DNA of 64,000 nucleotides, from contig NZ_JAGQCD010000010.1 in assembly GCF_024345975.1 (NCBI RefSeq), forward strand, positions 1 through 64,000, read 5' to 3'. The DNA comes from Cyanobium sp. Cruz-8D1 (GTDB taxonomy: Bacteria; Cyanobacteriota; Cyanobacteriia; PCC-6307; Cyanobiaceae). The notes below the pieces were generated by a model. That model was not told the origin of the DNA. It saw nothing but the letters and a program-made list of their open reading frames with translations, and did not search any database. Positions 38,346 to 47,743 of this stretch are shown in pieces. Made by a program: the position numbers and the translations under genes. The stretch's first letter is position 1; every line of letters begins with the position of its first letter.

Positions 38346-39739
38346 GCGTCGCCAGTGATCGAGAGCCCCTCCACCCAGACGTGGGGGCAGAGGCCATCGG
38401 GGGTCACCTTGGCCGGACCCTCGAAGCCGAGGATGGCGTTGAGCAGGGTGCGGACGTCACCGGCCACCGTGGCCGCCTCGATCGAGCGGGGGACACCGTC
38501 CTGCACCAGCCAGCCGTCGAAGGGGAGGGAGAAAGAGCCCTGGCTGGCCTTGACCCCGGCATGGAGGGCCGAGAGGGAATCGATCACCACCAGTCCGCGA
38601 TCATCGCCGCTGGCGCCGGGCGCGAAGCGATCCAGACCGGGGGCACCGCCGCCGCTGCCAGGGGTGGGGCCGATCTCGAACCAGTCGGGGCCCACCGAGA
38701 CCTTGGCCCCGAGGCCCGCATGGCCGGTGGGGGACACTCCGAAGGCCCGAGCCGTGGCCTCGGAATGGAGGAAATGGCGCAGCACCCCGCCCTCAAGCAG
38801 CGCCAGACGACGGGTGGGGGTGCCCTCCCCGTCGAAGGCGGCCGCGCCCACGTTGGCCGGGTTCAGGCCGTTGTCGTGCAGGGACAGGAAGGGCACGGCC
38901 AGCTGCTCGCCGAGGGACTCGCGCCGGCTGAGGCTGACGCCATCGAGCACGGCACGGGCGTTGAACAGACTGCTGAAGGCGCCGATCAGATCGAGGAAGG
39001 CCTCGGGGCTGAAGACGCAGGTGTAGCGGCCGGTGGCGATGGGGGCGTAATCGAGGTGGGCGATGGTGCGCTCCGCCGCCTCCTGGATGCAGCCGGCCAC
39101 GTCGAGGCCAGAGGCGCCGTAGGCCAGTCGCACCGCGCCGCTGCTGCGGGGCTTGCGGCCCGCCTGCTCGGCCCGGGCATAGAGGTAGAGGGAGGCGGTG
39201 CTGAGGCGCTGCTGGCGGCAGGCCCCGTCACTGTTGATGTAGAGCCGGTCGCTGCTGCGTTGGGCCAGGCCGTTGTAAGGAACCGTGCCGATGGCGGGAT
39301 GGCGGCCAAGCAGGTCGCGCTCCGCGTCCCGCAAAGTGTCGAGCAGGGTGAGGATGCTCAGCGGGGTGCTGAGGGGCTGCTCCAGGACCGGCAGCGGGGC
39401 GGTGGCCAGGGGGGAGAAGTCGGGAATCTCATCGACGTTGCCGTAGGCACTGGCGTCGCGGGCGCCGGCCAGGGCCCGGGCCAGGCCGGCATCGGAGAGG
39501 TCGGAGGTGCTGGTGATGCCCACCAGACCGTCATCGTTCCAGACCCGCAGGGTGATGGCGCTGCGCTGGGCGCCCTTCATCTGCTTGGCCACGCCGCGGT
39601 CGACCTGCACGGAGGTGTCGGTGCTGCAGGAGGCGCCCAGGTCCCAGCGACGGACACCCTCGGCAAGGGCCAGGCTGGCGAGCCGTTGGCGCAGCACCTC
39701 GGCATCGAGGCTGGTGGTGAGAGATTCGTTGCTTGCCAT
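38342..39739 (-). CDS. pmbA: PmbA/TldE-like partner of the TldD protease
   Basis: A 465-residue protein of the TldD/PmbA family. PmbA (TldE) forms a heterodimer with TldD that cleaves unfolded peptides and modified peptide precursors; PmbA itself usually lacks the metal motif, and none is seen here. Family segments include SDRLYINSDGACRQQRLST and GAPGLDRFAPGASGDDRG. ATG 39739 (MASNESLTT) is preferred; the frame is open to 39859 but that part overlaps tldD. The start lies 2 bp after the tldD stop and the end overlaps fmt, so the three genes are one operon. Confidence 0.88.
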   Translation of the reverse strand: MASNESLTTSLDAEVLRQRLASLALAEGVRRWDLGASCSTDTSVQVDRGVAKQMKGAQRSAITLRVWNDDGLVGITSTSDLSDAGLARALAGARDASAYGNVDEIPDFSPLATAPLPVLEQPLSTPLSILTLLDTLRDAERDLLGRHPAIGTVPYNGLAQRSSDRLYINSDGACRQQRLSTASLYLYARAEQAGRKPRSSGAVRLAYGASGLDVAGCIQEAAERTIAHLDYAPIATGRYTCVFSPEAFLDLIGAFSSLFNARAVLDGVSLSRRESLGEQLAVPFLSLHDNGLNPANVGAAAFDGEGTPTRRLALLEGGVLRHFLHSEATARAFGVSPTGHAGLGAKVSVGPDWFEIGPTPGSGGGAPGLDRFAPGASGDDRGLVVIDSLSALHAGVKASQGSFSLPFDGWLVQDGVPRSIEAATVAGDVRTLLNAILGFEGPAKVTPDGLCPHVWVEGLSITGDA

Positions 39740-39741
39740 GC

Positions 39742-41202
39742 TCAGCGTCCTCCCACGGTGATGGTGTCGACCTTGATGTGGGGCTGGCCCACGGTGACGA
39801 AGATGCTGCCGCTGACCGAGCCGCAGAAGCCAGCGGCCAGTTCGAGATCGTTGGCACACATCGAGATTCTGGGCATCACCTCCTTGGCGTCACCGATCAG
39901 GGTGGCGCCCTTCACCGGCCGGGTGAGGCTGCCGTTTTCGATCAGGTAGCCCTCCTCAACGGCGAAGTTGAACTGGCCCGTGGGGCCGACACTGCCACCG
40001 CCCATCGACTTGCAGTAGAGCCCCCGGTCGACGGAGGCGATCAGCTGCTCCGGGGTGTGGGGGCCAGCGGCGATGAAGGTGTTGCGCATGCGGCTGGCGG
40101 CGGCGAAGGCATGGCTCTGGCGGCGGCCACTGCCGGTGCGGGGATGGCCGGTACGGCGTTCGCCGGCCCGGTCGCTGAGGAAGCGCTGCAGGATGCCGTT
40201 CTCGATCAGCACCGTGCGCTGGGGTTCCATGCCCTCATCGTCCATCGCCAGGGAGCCGAAGGCGCCAGCGGTGAGGCCCTCGTCGATGGCGGTGAGGGAG
40301 GGGTGGGCGATGGGCTGGCCCACCATCTCGGCGAAGGGGGTGGTGGCCCGCTCCACCTGGGTGGTTTCCAGCAGGTGGCCGCAGGCTTCGTGGAAGATCA
40401 CACCGCCGAAACGGTTGGCCAGCACAACCGGAAACTGGCCGGCCTCGACGTAGTCGGCCCGCAGCATGGTACCGGCGCTGGAGCAGACATCGACGGCGGC
40501 GGCTTCCGCATCCCACTGGCGCAGGTCGTCGGGGCTGTCGGAGGTGCCGTAGCGCCTTCCCAGGCTGGCCCTGTGGTCACCGTCGGCGGCCAGCACATTC
40601 AGGCCCACCGACTGGTGCAGGCGCACGTCGCGGGCGAAGGTGCCATCACTGGCCGCCACCAGCACCTCCTGCCAGTCGCGGGCATAACTGCCCCGGCGCA
40701 CCTGCAGATGCTGGCCGTGGGCCTGGAGCCGGTCGGTGCCTTCCAGCAGCCGGCCCGTGGCTTCAGCCAGGGAAGGGCAGGACGGTAGCCAGCCCTCCTT
40801 GGTGACGCCGAAGTCCCGCAGTTGCGGCAGGCCATCGAAACTGCCACCGGCCTGTCGTGGCAACACCAGCCCCAGCATGCCGAGCGCCTGCTCCAGGGCG
40901 GCCCGCAGGCCGGCGGCGCTCAGATCATTGGTGGATACAAAGCCGTCCCGATCACCCAGAAACACCCGCAGGCCCGCCCCGGCGCCAAAGGCGGGGCTGA
41001 CACTGGTGATGGCATCCTGCTCGGCGAGCAGGCCGAGGTGGTCGGAACGCTCCAGGAACACCTCGACAAGATCGGCGCCCGCCGATCGGCCACAGGCCAG
41101 CAGGGGTTCCAGAACGGAACGCCAGGCTGGATCCCCGAGGGCCGCCGGAGAAGCGGACCGCTCGGTGGCGGCAACGGCGCCGGTGGGAGGGGAGACGACC
41201 AA
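39742..41202 (-). CDS. tldD: TldD metalloprotease
   Basis: A 486-residue TldD. The zinc site motif HExxxH is present as [10 protein letters not shown] (about residues 275-284), with a later cysteine in CGSVSGSIF near the end as in the family. TldD and PmbA (TldE) together form a protease active on unstructured peptides such as CcdA and microcin precursors in Escherichia coli; the cyanobacterial substrate is unknown. ATG 41202 is the first in frame. It heads the tldD-pmbA-fmt operon and is 40 bp downstream of acsF on the same strand. Confidence 0.92.
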   Translation of the reverse strand: MVVSPPTGAVAATERSASPAALGDPAWRSVLEPLLACGRSAGADLVEVFLERSDHLGLLAEQDAITSVSPAFGAGAGLRVFLGDRDGFVSTNDLSAAGLRAALEQALGMLGLVLPRQAGGSFDGLPQLRDFGVTKEGWLPSCPSLAEATGRLLEGTDRLQAHGQHLQVRRGSYARDWQEVLVAASDGTFARDVRLHQSVGLNVLAADGDHRASLGRRYGTSDSPDDLRQWDAEAAAVDVCSSAGTMLRADYVEAGQFPVVLANRFGGVIFHEACGHLLETTQVERATTPFAEMVGQPIAHPSLTAIDEGLTAGAFGSLAMDDEGMEPQRTVLIENGILQRFLSDRAGERRTGHPRTGSGRRQSHAFAAASRMRNTFIAAGPHTPEQLIASVDRGLYCKSMGGGSVGPTGQFNFAVEEGYLIENGSLTRPVKGATLIGDAKEVMPRISMCANDLELAAGFCGSVSGSIFVTVGQPHIKVDTITVGGR

Positions 41203-41242
41203 GCGGCAAAAAGAAGAACTGGGCCGATTCTGGCGGGTCGGC

Positions 41243-42334
41243 TCAGCGCACGGCGGGCTGGAAGCGCTCGCTGCGGATCGGCGCCATCAGGAACAGGCGG
41301 GCCATCTGGACGCCGTTGCCGATCCAATGGGGAAGCTTGCGCAGGGCCCGCACCGGCGCCGGGCCGCCAGAACGGTCGGCCCGATCCAGGGCGGCGTTGT
41401 TCTGCACAAGCTTCTCCAGCCGTTCGTAGAACTCGGGGTGCTCGACGTTGAGCACCACGGGAAACACCCGGGCGGAGGTTTCGTTGGTCTTGGCGATCAC
41501 GTACTTGTCGTAGGTGCGGGCATCGAGCCCGAGGGCCTCGTAGAACTCCTTGCGGGCCACGTCGCGCACATACATGGTGGCGAACACGGCCAGCAGGAAA
41601 AAGCGGCACCAGAGGCGGGCCGTGAAGCCGCGCACTGTGGCCGGCTGGGCTTTCATCAGGGCATCGAAGAAATCGCCGTGGCGGTTCTCGTCCTGACACC
41701 AGTTCTCGAAGAAGTTGAAGATCGGGAAGATCTTGCTTTCGGGGTGCTGCTCCAGATGGCGGTAGATGGCGATGTAGCGCCAGTAACCGATCTTCTCGGA
41801 GAGGTAGGTGGCGTAGAAGATGAACTTGGGCTGGAAGTGGGTGTAGGCCTTGCTGGCCGTCAGGAAGCCCAGATCAAGCTGGAGGCCGAAGTCGGCCATG
41901 GACTTGTTGAGAAAGCCAGCGTGGCGGGCCTCATCGCGGGCCATGTGGGCGAAGCATTCCGCCAGCAGGGGGTTGCGCTCCTTGATGCGACGGCTGAGTT
42001 CCTTGTAGAGCAGGAAACCGGAGAATTCCGAGGTGCAGCTCTGCTCCAGGAACTCGACGAACACCCGGCGCGTCTCCGGGTCGAGCTTGTCGGCGGCGCC
42101 TTCGAACTGGGCGTCACGGACGAAGTGGTGGCGGTTGTAGTCCTTGCGGAACTCCTCGCAGATGGCCTCCAGTTCCACTTCGTTGGGCCGCAGATCCATC
42201 GCCGCCATGGCGTCGAAATCCGTGGTGTAGAAGCGAGGGGTAAGGATTGTGTCCTTGACCGGGTCCTTGATGGCCGGGGCATCAGGGCTGCCCACCCGGG
42301 GGGCGGTGGGGGCTTGGGTGGTGGGAGGCACCAT
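41243..42334 (-). CDS. acsF: Mg-protoporphyrin IX monomethyl ester oxidative cyclase
   Basis: A 363-residue AcsF (ChlE), the O2-dependent diiron enzyme that closes ring E of chlorophyll. The two iron-binding motifs are visible as [11 protein letters not shown] (about residues 135-145) and [11 protein letters not shown] (about 220-230), with Glu at [15 protein letters not shown]. Sequence along its length matches cyanobacterial AcsF, including the N-terminal [16 protein letters not shown]. It establishes that the host makes chlorophyll aerobically. ATG 42334 is the first in frame. A DUF2996 gene precedes it on the same strand, 117 bp away. Confidence 0.97.
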   Translation of the reverse strand: MVPPTTQAPTAPRVGSPDAPAIKDPVKDTILTPRFYTTDFDAMAAMDLRPNEVELEAICEEFRKDYNRHHFVRDAQFEGAADKLDPETRRVFVEFLEQSCTSEFSGFLLYKELSRRIKERNPLLAECFAHMARDEARHAGFLNKSMADFGLQLDLGFLTASKAYTHFQPKFIFYATYLSEKIGYWRYIAIYRHLEQHPESKIFPIFNFFENWCQDENRHGDFFDALMKAQPATVRGFTARLWCRFFLLAVFATMYVRDVARKEFYEALGLDARTYDKYVIAKTNETSARVFPVVLNVEHPEFYERLEKLVQNNAALDRADRSGGPAPVRALRKLPHWIGNGVQMARLFLMAPIRSERFQPAVR

Positions 42335-42451
42335 CGCGCTGGACGTTCAGAGAGCTCGGCCGTCATCGTAGGCATCGATCCCGGCCATCGGCCCGGTTGT
42401 GAAGCCATGGATGCGAAGCCGTGGATGTGAAGCCAGCGGGGGTTCGGAAGC

Positions 42452-42916
42452 TCAGTTGGGGCCGAGCCACTTCTGGCCATTGAGGCGTTGCACGACCCGG
42501 GACACCAGCAGCTGGAGCGTCATCTTCTTCTCGTCGATCAGGAACGACTCCAGCAGGCTGGGGCTCCCCCCCCCCTCCGTCAGGGCGATGGTCTTGGCGG
42601 AGCTGATGTCCGGCTGGGTGAAACAGAGCCAGAAACGCCGCTCGCCGGGAAGCCGGCCGCGGACCATCCAGCAGTCCGCCCCCACCACGGGCATGGCGCC
42701 CTGCTCAAAGACCAGCTCGGGGGAGGGTCCGCCGTAGGCCTCGATCTCCTTGGTCAGGGCCGGCAACAGCCATTCCGGCACGAAGGCATCGAAGGGCTTG
42801 TCTTCAGGGGCGGGGGGCTTCGGCTTCGGCTGTGTGGCCTTCGCTTCCGGTTGGGCGCTCTTCGCCTCCGGCGGGGTAGCGACAGGGTCGGGTGTGTTGC
42901 TGGGGGTCTCGGTCAC
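42452..42916 (-). CDS. DUF2996 family protein
   Basis: A 154-residue cyanobacterial protein of the DUF2996 family. The first 40 residues are a Pro/Lys/Glu-rich leader; the conserved domain follows with LPALTKEIEAYGGPSPELVFEQG, DCWMVRGRLPGERRFWLCF and SSAKTIALTEGG. No membrane span is seen. It is in a run of minus-strand genes with acsF downstream. Function is unknown; neighbours in chlorophyll metabolism offer only a weak hint. Confidence 0.8.
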   Translation of the reverse strand: MTETPSNTPDPVATPPEAKSAQPEAKATQPKPKPPAPEDKPFDAFVPEWLLPALTKEIEAYGGPSPELVFEQGAMPVVGADCWMVRGRLPGERRFWLCFTQPDISSAKTIALTEGGGSPSLLESFLIDEKKMTLQLLVSRVVQRLNGQKWLGPN

Positions 42917-42993
42917 CGGAGCGATCCCTGGGCGCGATGGTGCGGGAACTTTAGGCAGCGTCCTCAGGCCTCAGGTGTGCGCGCAAACGGGAC

Positions 42994-43491
42994 TCACCAC
43001 TCCTCGCCATCGCTCTCCCCCCAGTCCTCCTCAGTGGTGGCCACGGCCGCAGGCCGCGACGCCGCCGCGGCGGGTTCAGGACGGAAGGGCCTGGGAGCGC
43101 CGCCCTCGGGGCGGTGCAGCACGCGGTAGGGCACCGAAACCGTTGGGGCAGGCTCGCCGGGGGCACGGCTGGGGCCGGCAGGAGTCTGGGAGGCAGGGGC
43201 GACGGTGGTTGCAGCTGCGGGCGTGGATGGCGTTTCGGCGCTGTCGCCACCCCACGGGGGCGTCCAGGCGTGGCGCGGCCGCTCCCCCTGGCGCAGGGCC
43301 AGGGCCGTGGCGCTGGCGCTGAGGGCCGCGCCACCCCCGGCGGCGATCGCCATCCACAGGCCGATGGGGAGGGAAGGGGTCTGCCAGGTGAGCAACCGCA
43401 GGGCCACCGAAGGGCTCGGGTTGAGGGCCGCCACCAGGACCGTCACCAGCAGGGGGGACAGCAGGGGCAGCAGCAACAGGCGGTGCAACAC
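42994..43491 (-). CDS. two-span membrane protein with Pro/Ala-rich tail
   Basis: A 165-residue protein with two hydrophobic segments (LLLLPLLSPLLVTVLVAAL and IGLWMAIAAGGGAALSASATALAL) separated by SPSVALRLLTWQTPSLP, then a basic linker and a long low-complexity tail ending in an acidic patch (EEDWGESDGEEW). The layout recalls LapA-like small membrane proteins but the match is not clear. ATG 43491 is the first in frame, 10 bp after the ubiX stop on the same strand. Function is unknown. Confidence 0.65.
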   Translation of the reverse strand: MLHRLLLLPLLSPLLVTVLVAALNPSPSVALRLLTWQTPSLPIGLWMAIAAGGGAALSASATALALRQGERPRHAWTPPWGGDSAETPSTPAAATTVAPASQTPAGPSRAPGEPAPTVSVPYRVLHRPEGGAPRPFRPEPAAAASRPAAVATTEEDWGESDGEEW

Positions 43492-43500
43492 GGTCCAGCG

Positions 43501-44151
43501 TCAGGGGATGGAGGCTTCGTCCGCTGGAGAGCGGGCCACAGGCCCCTGCCAGCGCTGCAGGGAACCCAGCTGGAGGCCGAGGGTGTCGAAGACGCGGATC
43601 ACCAGGAAATCCACCATCTCACCGATCGTGGTGGGCTGGTGGTACCAGGCAGGCACGGGGGGGGCAATGCGGGCACCGGCCTCGGCCAGGCTGGTGAGGT
43701 TGCGGAGGTGGACCAGGTTCCAGGGCAGTTCCCGCGGCGCGATCACCAGGGGACGGGCTTCCTTGAGGTGGACATCAGCCGCCCGCTCAATCAGATCCAG
43801 GGCCACCCCGGAGGCGATCCGCCCCACCGTTCCCATGCTGGCCGGCAGGATCACCATGCCACGGGTGAGGTAGCTGCCACTGGCGATGGCGGCGGCCTGG
43901 TCGTTCCAGCGATGGCAGTGCAGCTGGCCGCTGTTGCAGCCGGTGCGATCGCGCCAGAAATGCTCCTGGGCCTCGGGCTCCGATGGCACCCGCAGGCCCA
44001 TCTCCGCCTGCCAGACGCCGATGGCGCCCCGGCTGGTCACCATTTCCACCGACTGGTTGTCCTCAAGGAGCAATTGCAGGGCCCTCTCGGCCAGGGGCTG
44101 GGCGGAGGCGCCGGACACCGCCAGCACCACGGGAAGCGAGGACGGCAGCAT
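43501..44151 (-). CDS. ubiX: flavin prenyltransferase UbiX
   Basis: A 216-residue UbiX-type flavoprotein that makes prenylated FMN for UbiD decarboxylases. Family segments are VVLAVSGASAQPLAERAL, MVILPASMGTVGRIASGVALDLIERAADVHLKE in parts, and RPLVIAPRELPWN, with the closing IGEMVDFLVIRVFDTLGL. In cyanobacteria the pathway feeds plastoquinone synthesis. ATG 44151 (MLPSSLPVV) is preferred; the open frame extends to 44412 but overlaps the ribonuclease-like gene. It lies 7 bp after that gene and is likely co-transcribed. Confidence 0.88.
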   Translation of the reverse strand: MLPSSLPVVLAVSGASAQPLAERALQLLLEDNQSVEMVTSRGAIGVWQAEMGLRVPSEPEAQEHFWRDRTGCNSGQLHCHRWNDQAAAIASGSYLTRGMVILPASMGTVGRIASGVALDLIERAADVHLKEARPLVIAPRELPWNLVHLRNLTSLAEAGARIAPPVPAWYHQPTTIGEMVDFLVIRVFDTLGLQLGSLQRWQGPVARSPADEASIP

Positions 44152-44158
44152 CCGTGGC

Positions 44159-46465
44159 TCAGCCCTCGCTCTCGGGACGTACCGGGTCGCCGTCGACATC
44201 AGCGTCGGTGGCGTTGGTGGCCTCGGAGCCGTCCTGATCGAATCTCTCCGGCTGGAGCACGGCCAGATCGATCTGATGGCGCAGGGGATCGACCTTCTGG
44301 ATCTCCACATCCACCCCATCCCCCACCATGTAGGTGCGACGGAATTTGCGTCCCACCAGACGGTTCTGGCGGGAGCGGTATTCGTACCAGTCGTCCTTGA
44401 GGGAGCTGACATGCACCAGGCCCTCCACCTGGGAGGGGGGGACCTCCACGAAGAAGCCGTAGCTCTGCACGCCGCTGATCACCCCCGGCAGGGTCTGACC
44501 CACCAGGGGCTCGGTGTGGCGGGCCTGGGCCAGGGCCAGGGCATCGGACTGCAGTTCCTGCAGAAAGCGGCTGCGGCCGTTGAGGCGCTGGGCCAGACCA
44601 TGGGCCAGGCCCTGCTGGTAAGGGGCCAGCTGGGTTTGGGTCAGCAAGGGCCAGTCGGTGCTGCCATGGCAGGTGTCGCTGGCCAGGTCGGTGCTGATCT
44701 TGTGGCGCACGCTGGGCCGGTCCTTGCCATCCACCAGCAGGGTCACCAACACCTGTTGGTTCCAGAGGTCGGTGTAGTGCAGGCCAGGGCAGCACCAGGG
44801 CGCCAGGGCGATCTCCTCACCGGCCACCGCGTGGGCGCCGGCTTCGGCCGCCAGCTGCACCGGCCTCAGGGCATCACGCAGCTGCTGCTGCAGGGGGCGG
44901 CCCCGGTCGGTGGCGGCGAAAACGGCGGCCAACTCGGCGGCGCTGGCATTGCCATCGGCGCTGAGCTCCATCGGGATGTCCAGGGCCAGGGCTGCCTTGG
45001 CGACGTCATTGATCTCGGTGGCTTCCGGGGCCGGGTTAAGGGCGAACAGGCCGGGCAGCTCGAGGGCCAGCAGGTGGCGGCCCAGGGCCCGGTGCGCCAC
45101 CAGGACGGCTTCTCGAAGGATCGCCACCGGATCCTCAGCGGGCAGCTCCACCAGCCAGCCCTGGTGGGCCGCATCCGGGGCGGGCACCTGCAGGTCGCCC
45201 AGGCTGTCGATCGCGGGCATGGGCAGATCGAGATCGATCGAGCCCGCCGCCAGCCGCCGCTGGCGCAGCAGGCCGCTCAGCTGGACCAGGTTCTCCAGCA
45301 GGGGGAGGTGGTCCTTGAGGGCCTTGAGGGGCGCCGGGGTGGAGCGGGCCTTGGGCTTGCGCTCGGCCAGGGCCTGCAGAGCAGCCCGGTCGACCCGGGC
45401 CGCAGGCGTGATCTGGCTCAGGCTGAAGCGGAAATGCTCGAGGTTCCCTTGCCCATCCAGCTCCAGGGCCACCGAGACGGCCGCCTGGCTTTCACCGGGG
45501 CTGAAGCCGCTGGCCTTGGCCAGAGCCGGGGGCAGCAGGGGAAGCCAGCGGCGTCCCACACAGATCGCCTCACCCTGGTCCCGCAACCAGGAGTCGAGGC
45601 TGTTGCCCAGGCCGATCCGCTCGGCGATCGCTGGGCTGTGCACCCACAGCCGCCAGCCCCCCTCCCGTTCCTCCAGGGACACGGCCGGCAGGCCGGGGGC
45701 CTCAGCGCCGTCCCAGGCCTCCAGGAGCAAGGTCGGTAACGCCGTCAGATCGGCACGGCCCTTGGCGACGGGCTGCTTCAGGGTCGTACGGGGGCAGGCC
45801 GGCCGTTCCTGCAGGCGGTGCTTGGCCAGGAGCAGATCGGTGTCAGCGGCCTCACCGCCATGCACCGGCAGGCTTCGGGCAACATGGCCAGCCGGACCGA
45901 ACTGGGCCACGGGGAAGCGGTCGATCTTCACTTCCACCACCGCGTCCTCGGCCGGGTCGAGGTGGACCGCATCGTCCTCCGGCAAGGCCACGGAGGTCAG
46001 CAGCCTGTCGTCGAGGGGAACGGCGACCAGCTGCCCATCCTGACGTTCGACCTGGGCCAGCAGGCTGGGGGTGTGGCGCTCGAGGATGCACTGCACTCCC
46101 CCTTCCGGAGATCGGCGCCGGCCCCCCTCACGGGTGATCTTGACCAGAACCCGGTCCCCGTTCCAGGCATGGTTGAGCTGGTGGTCACGGATGTAGATGT
46201 CCTCGCCGCCGTCTTCCCTCAGGGCGAAGCAGAAGCCCTTGCTGGAGCAACGCAGGCGGGCCGGAATCAGCTCGGGGGTCTCGCGAGAGCGCAGGCCTTC
46301 GCTGTCCTCTTCCACCAGCCCCAGACGCTGCAGGGCCTCCAGGCCGATGCGCAACTGCTGCTTGCAGGACTTGGTGGTCAAACCCAGCGACTTCTCCAGC
46401 TTGGCGAGGGCCACCGCATCGGTCGTCGAGAGATGGTCGAGCAGATCGGCGACCGTGAACTTCAT
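44159..46465 (-). CDS. RNase II/R-like protein of the Zam type, active-site residues missing
   Basis: A 768-residue protein with the architecture of RNase R: N-terminal helix-turn-helix and cold-shock domains (IRDHQLNHAWNGDRVLVKI), an RNB domain, and a C-terminal S1 domain (GVISGVQSYGFFVEVPPS). In active family members the RNB domain has a cluster of four Asp (pattern TIDGEDAKDFDDA) and the SPIRRY motif. Here the equivalents, about residues 239-262 (LLLEAWDGAEAPGLPA) and 554-567 (LAPWCCPGLHYTDL), have lost them. Synechocystis Zam, linked to acetazolamide resistance, is a related cyanobacterial protein. I expect RNA binding without normal exonuclease activity. ATG 46465 begins the domain. Confidence 0.8.
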   Translation of the reverse strand: MKFTVADLLDHLSTTDAVALAKLEKSLGLTTKSCKQQLRIGLEALQRLGLVEEDSEGLRSRETPELIPARLRCSSKGFCFALREDGGEDIYIRDHQLNHAWNGDRVLVKITREGGRRRSPEGGVQCILERHTPSLLAQVERQDGQLVAVPLDDRLLTSVALPEDDAVHLDPAEDAVVEVKIDRFPVAQFGPAGHVARSLPVHGGEAADTDLLLAKHRLQERPACPRTTLKQPVAKGRADLTALPTLLLEAWDGAEAPGLPAVSLEEREGGWRLWVHSPAIAERIGLGNSLDSWLRDQGEAICVGRRWLPLLPPALAKASGFSPGESQAAVSVALELDGQGNLEHFRFSLSQITPAARVDRAALQALAERKPKARSTPAPLKALKDHLPLLENLVQLSGLLRQRRLAAGSIDLDLPMPAIDSLGDLQVPAPDAAHQGWLVELPAEDPVAILREAVLVAHRALGRHLLALELPGLFALNPAPEATEINDVAKAALALDIPMELSADGNASAAELAAVFAATDRGRPLQQQLRDALRPVQLAAEAGAHAVAGEEIALAPWCCPGLHYTDLWNQQVLVTLLVDGKDRPSVRHKISTDLASDTCHGSTDWPLLTQTQLAPYQQGLAHGLAQRLNGRSRFLQELQSDALALAQARHTEPLVGQTLPGVISGVQSYGFFVEVPPSQVEGLVHVSSLKDDWYEYRSRQNRLVGRKFRRTYMVGDGVDVEIQKVDPLRHQIDLAVLQPERFDQDGSEATNATDADVDGDPVRPESEG

Positions 46466-46611
46466 CGGATGGGGGGTTACGCAGGGGATGGCGCTGCCTG
46501 GGCAGCGCGGTGGCCAGGGTGGTCCGGAGCGCGACGGGGTTCGGCGGCCCCGCTGATGGCTGGATGGCCCGAGGCGGCGCACGCCATCGCGGCGGACGTC
46601 ATACGCCGACT

Positions 46612-46920
46612 CTAAGGAGCGGAGGTGTCGGAGTCTTCGCTGGTCTCGGCGCCGGATCGGACGATGAGGCGGGTGCCGATGATCAGGAAGCCGGCGGCGG
46701 CGGCAAGCTGCAGGCCATCGGTGGGGATGACGCTGGAGAGAGAACCACCCGCCGCCGCCCCCACCAGACTGGCCAGCACCAAAGCCGCGGCACTGCCAGC
46801 AAAGACGGCCCCGGGCCGGTTGGAGGTGCCGCTGATGCTGACGATGGCCAGCTGGGTTTTGTCGCCGAGCTCAGCCAGAAAGACGGTGGCGAAGGTGGAA
46901 GCGAGCAGGGCGAACGGCAT
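46612..46920 (-). CDS. half-size UPF0016/GDT1 Mn2+ exporter subunit (second gene)
   Basis: A 102-residue membrane protein with three spans carrying one copy of the family motif, FLAELGDKTQLA. Full-length UPF0016 proteins, such as cyanobacterial Mnx and plant PAM71, have two such units in one chain and export Mn2+ from the cytoplasm to the lumen or periplasm. Here the two units are separate adjacent genes that probably form a heterodimer. ATG 46920 (MPFALLAS) is preferred to the open frame up to 46995. The start is 23 bp after the first unit's stop. Manganese as substrate is by homology. Confidence 0.85.
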   Translation of the reverse strand: MPFALLASTFATVFLAELGDKTQLAIVSISGTSNRPGAVFAGSAAALVLASLVGAAAGGSLSSVIPTDGLQLAAAAGFLIIGTRLIVRSGAETSEDSDTSAP

Positions 46921-46942
46921 GGCGTGCTTCGGGGTGACGATC

Positions 46943-47281
46943 TCAGGAGTTGAGCAGGTGCAAGGGCGCCAGGTGCAGCACCGCCTGGCGGCCAAGCCAC
47001 AGGCCCAGGGCCACCATCAGCACCCCCGCCGCCCGCTCGAGCTGGTGGGCGGGCATGACGGTGGAGAGCCAGCGACCCAGCAGCACCCCCACCAGACTGG
47101 AGCAGATCAGGGCCAGCGAGGCCCCCACAAACACCGTGAATGGGCGGCCGGACTCGGCCGACAGCAACAGGGCGGCCAGCTGGGTCTTGTCGCCCAGTTC
47201 CGCCAGGAACACGGTGGTGGCGGTGCTCAGGAACACGCTGATCCAGGTGGAGGCGGCCGGGGTGTCCGGGTTGCTGCTCAT
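46943..47281 (-). CDS. half-size UPF0016/GDT1 Mn2+ exporter subunit (first gene)
   Basis: A 112-residue membrane protein with three spans and the motif FLAELGDKTQLAAL, paired with the next gene, which carries the other half. The short polar N-terminus [11 protein letters not shown] has no signal. Its ATG overlaps the stop of the cysteine-cluster gene by 4 bp (ATGA), so the three genes 47664-46612 are an operon. In oxygenic phototrophs such transporters keep Mn2+ available to photosystem II and protect the cytoplasm from excess. Confidence 0.85.
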   Translation of the reverse strand: MSSNPDTPAASTWISVFLSTATTVFLAELGDKTQLAALLLSAESGRPFTVFVGASLALICSSLVGVLLGRWLSTVMPAHQLERAAGVLMVALGLWLGRQAVLHLAPLHLLNS

Positions 47282-47664
47282 GACGGCTGAGCGATGGTCC
47301 GCAGAAAACGGTGCATGACAGTGTGACGGCCCCCCAGCTCGGCGCGGATCTGCTGCTTGCAGGAGGCGATCGCCAAGGCCTCGGGGTCATCACCGGGCTG
47401 GCCGAACAGGGCGACCAACTGATCCACCCGGCAGAAGTCGGGTCGCTCCGCGTAGATGCGGCAACGGCGGGAGCCGGTGTCGAAGTGGCGGCACCAGCCG
47501 TCCTCACCCACCATCGAAAGATAAAGCTGTTGCTGCTCGGGATTGAGGGCCTCGATCGCGTCGCCCCTGAGGGCCGGGTCGAGACGGCAGCAGGAGCCAC
47601 AGCCACTGATGCATTGCCAGTGCTCGGATCGGGGCAATGGAGCGGTACGGGGAGTTCCATTCAC
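47278..47664 (-). CDS. YkgJ-family cysteine-cluster protein
   Basis: A 128-residue protein of the YkgJ/UPF0153 type. Cysteines in [31 protein letters not shown] and SCKQQIR form the expected metal-binding pattern, thought to hold an iron-sulfur cluster or zinc. Function is unknown for the family. It is the first gene of an operon with the two half-size Mn exporters, with a 4-bp overlap, which suggests a role in metal handling; this is inference. ATG 47664 is the first in frame. Confidence 0.85.
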   Translation of the reverse strand: MNGTPRTAPLPRSEHWQCISGCGSCCRLDPALRGDAIEALNPEQQQLYLSMVGEDGWCRHFDTGSRRCRIYAERPDFCRVDQLVALFGQPGDDPEALAIASCKQQIRAELGGRHTVMHRFLRTIAQPS

Positions 47665-47743
47665 TCACACCCCCGGCACCGCGCCAGCCATCACAACCGA
47701 TCACGGCAGCCGGCAGCAGGCTCGGAAGACCCCCGCAGGCGAC

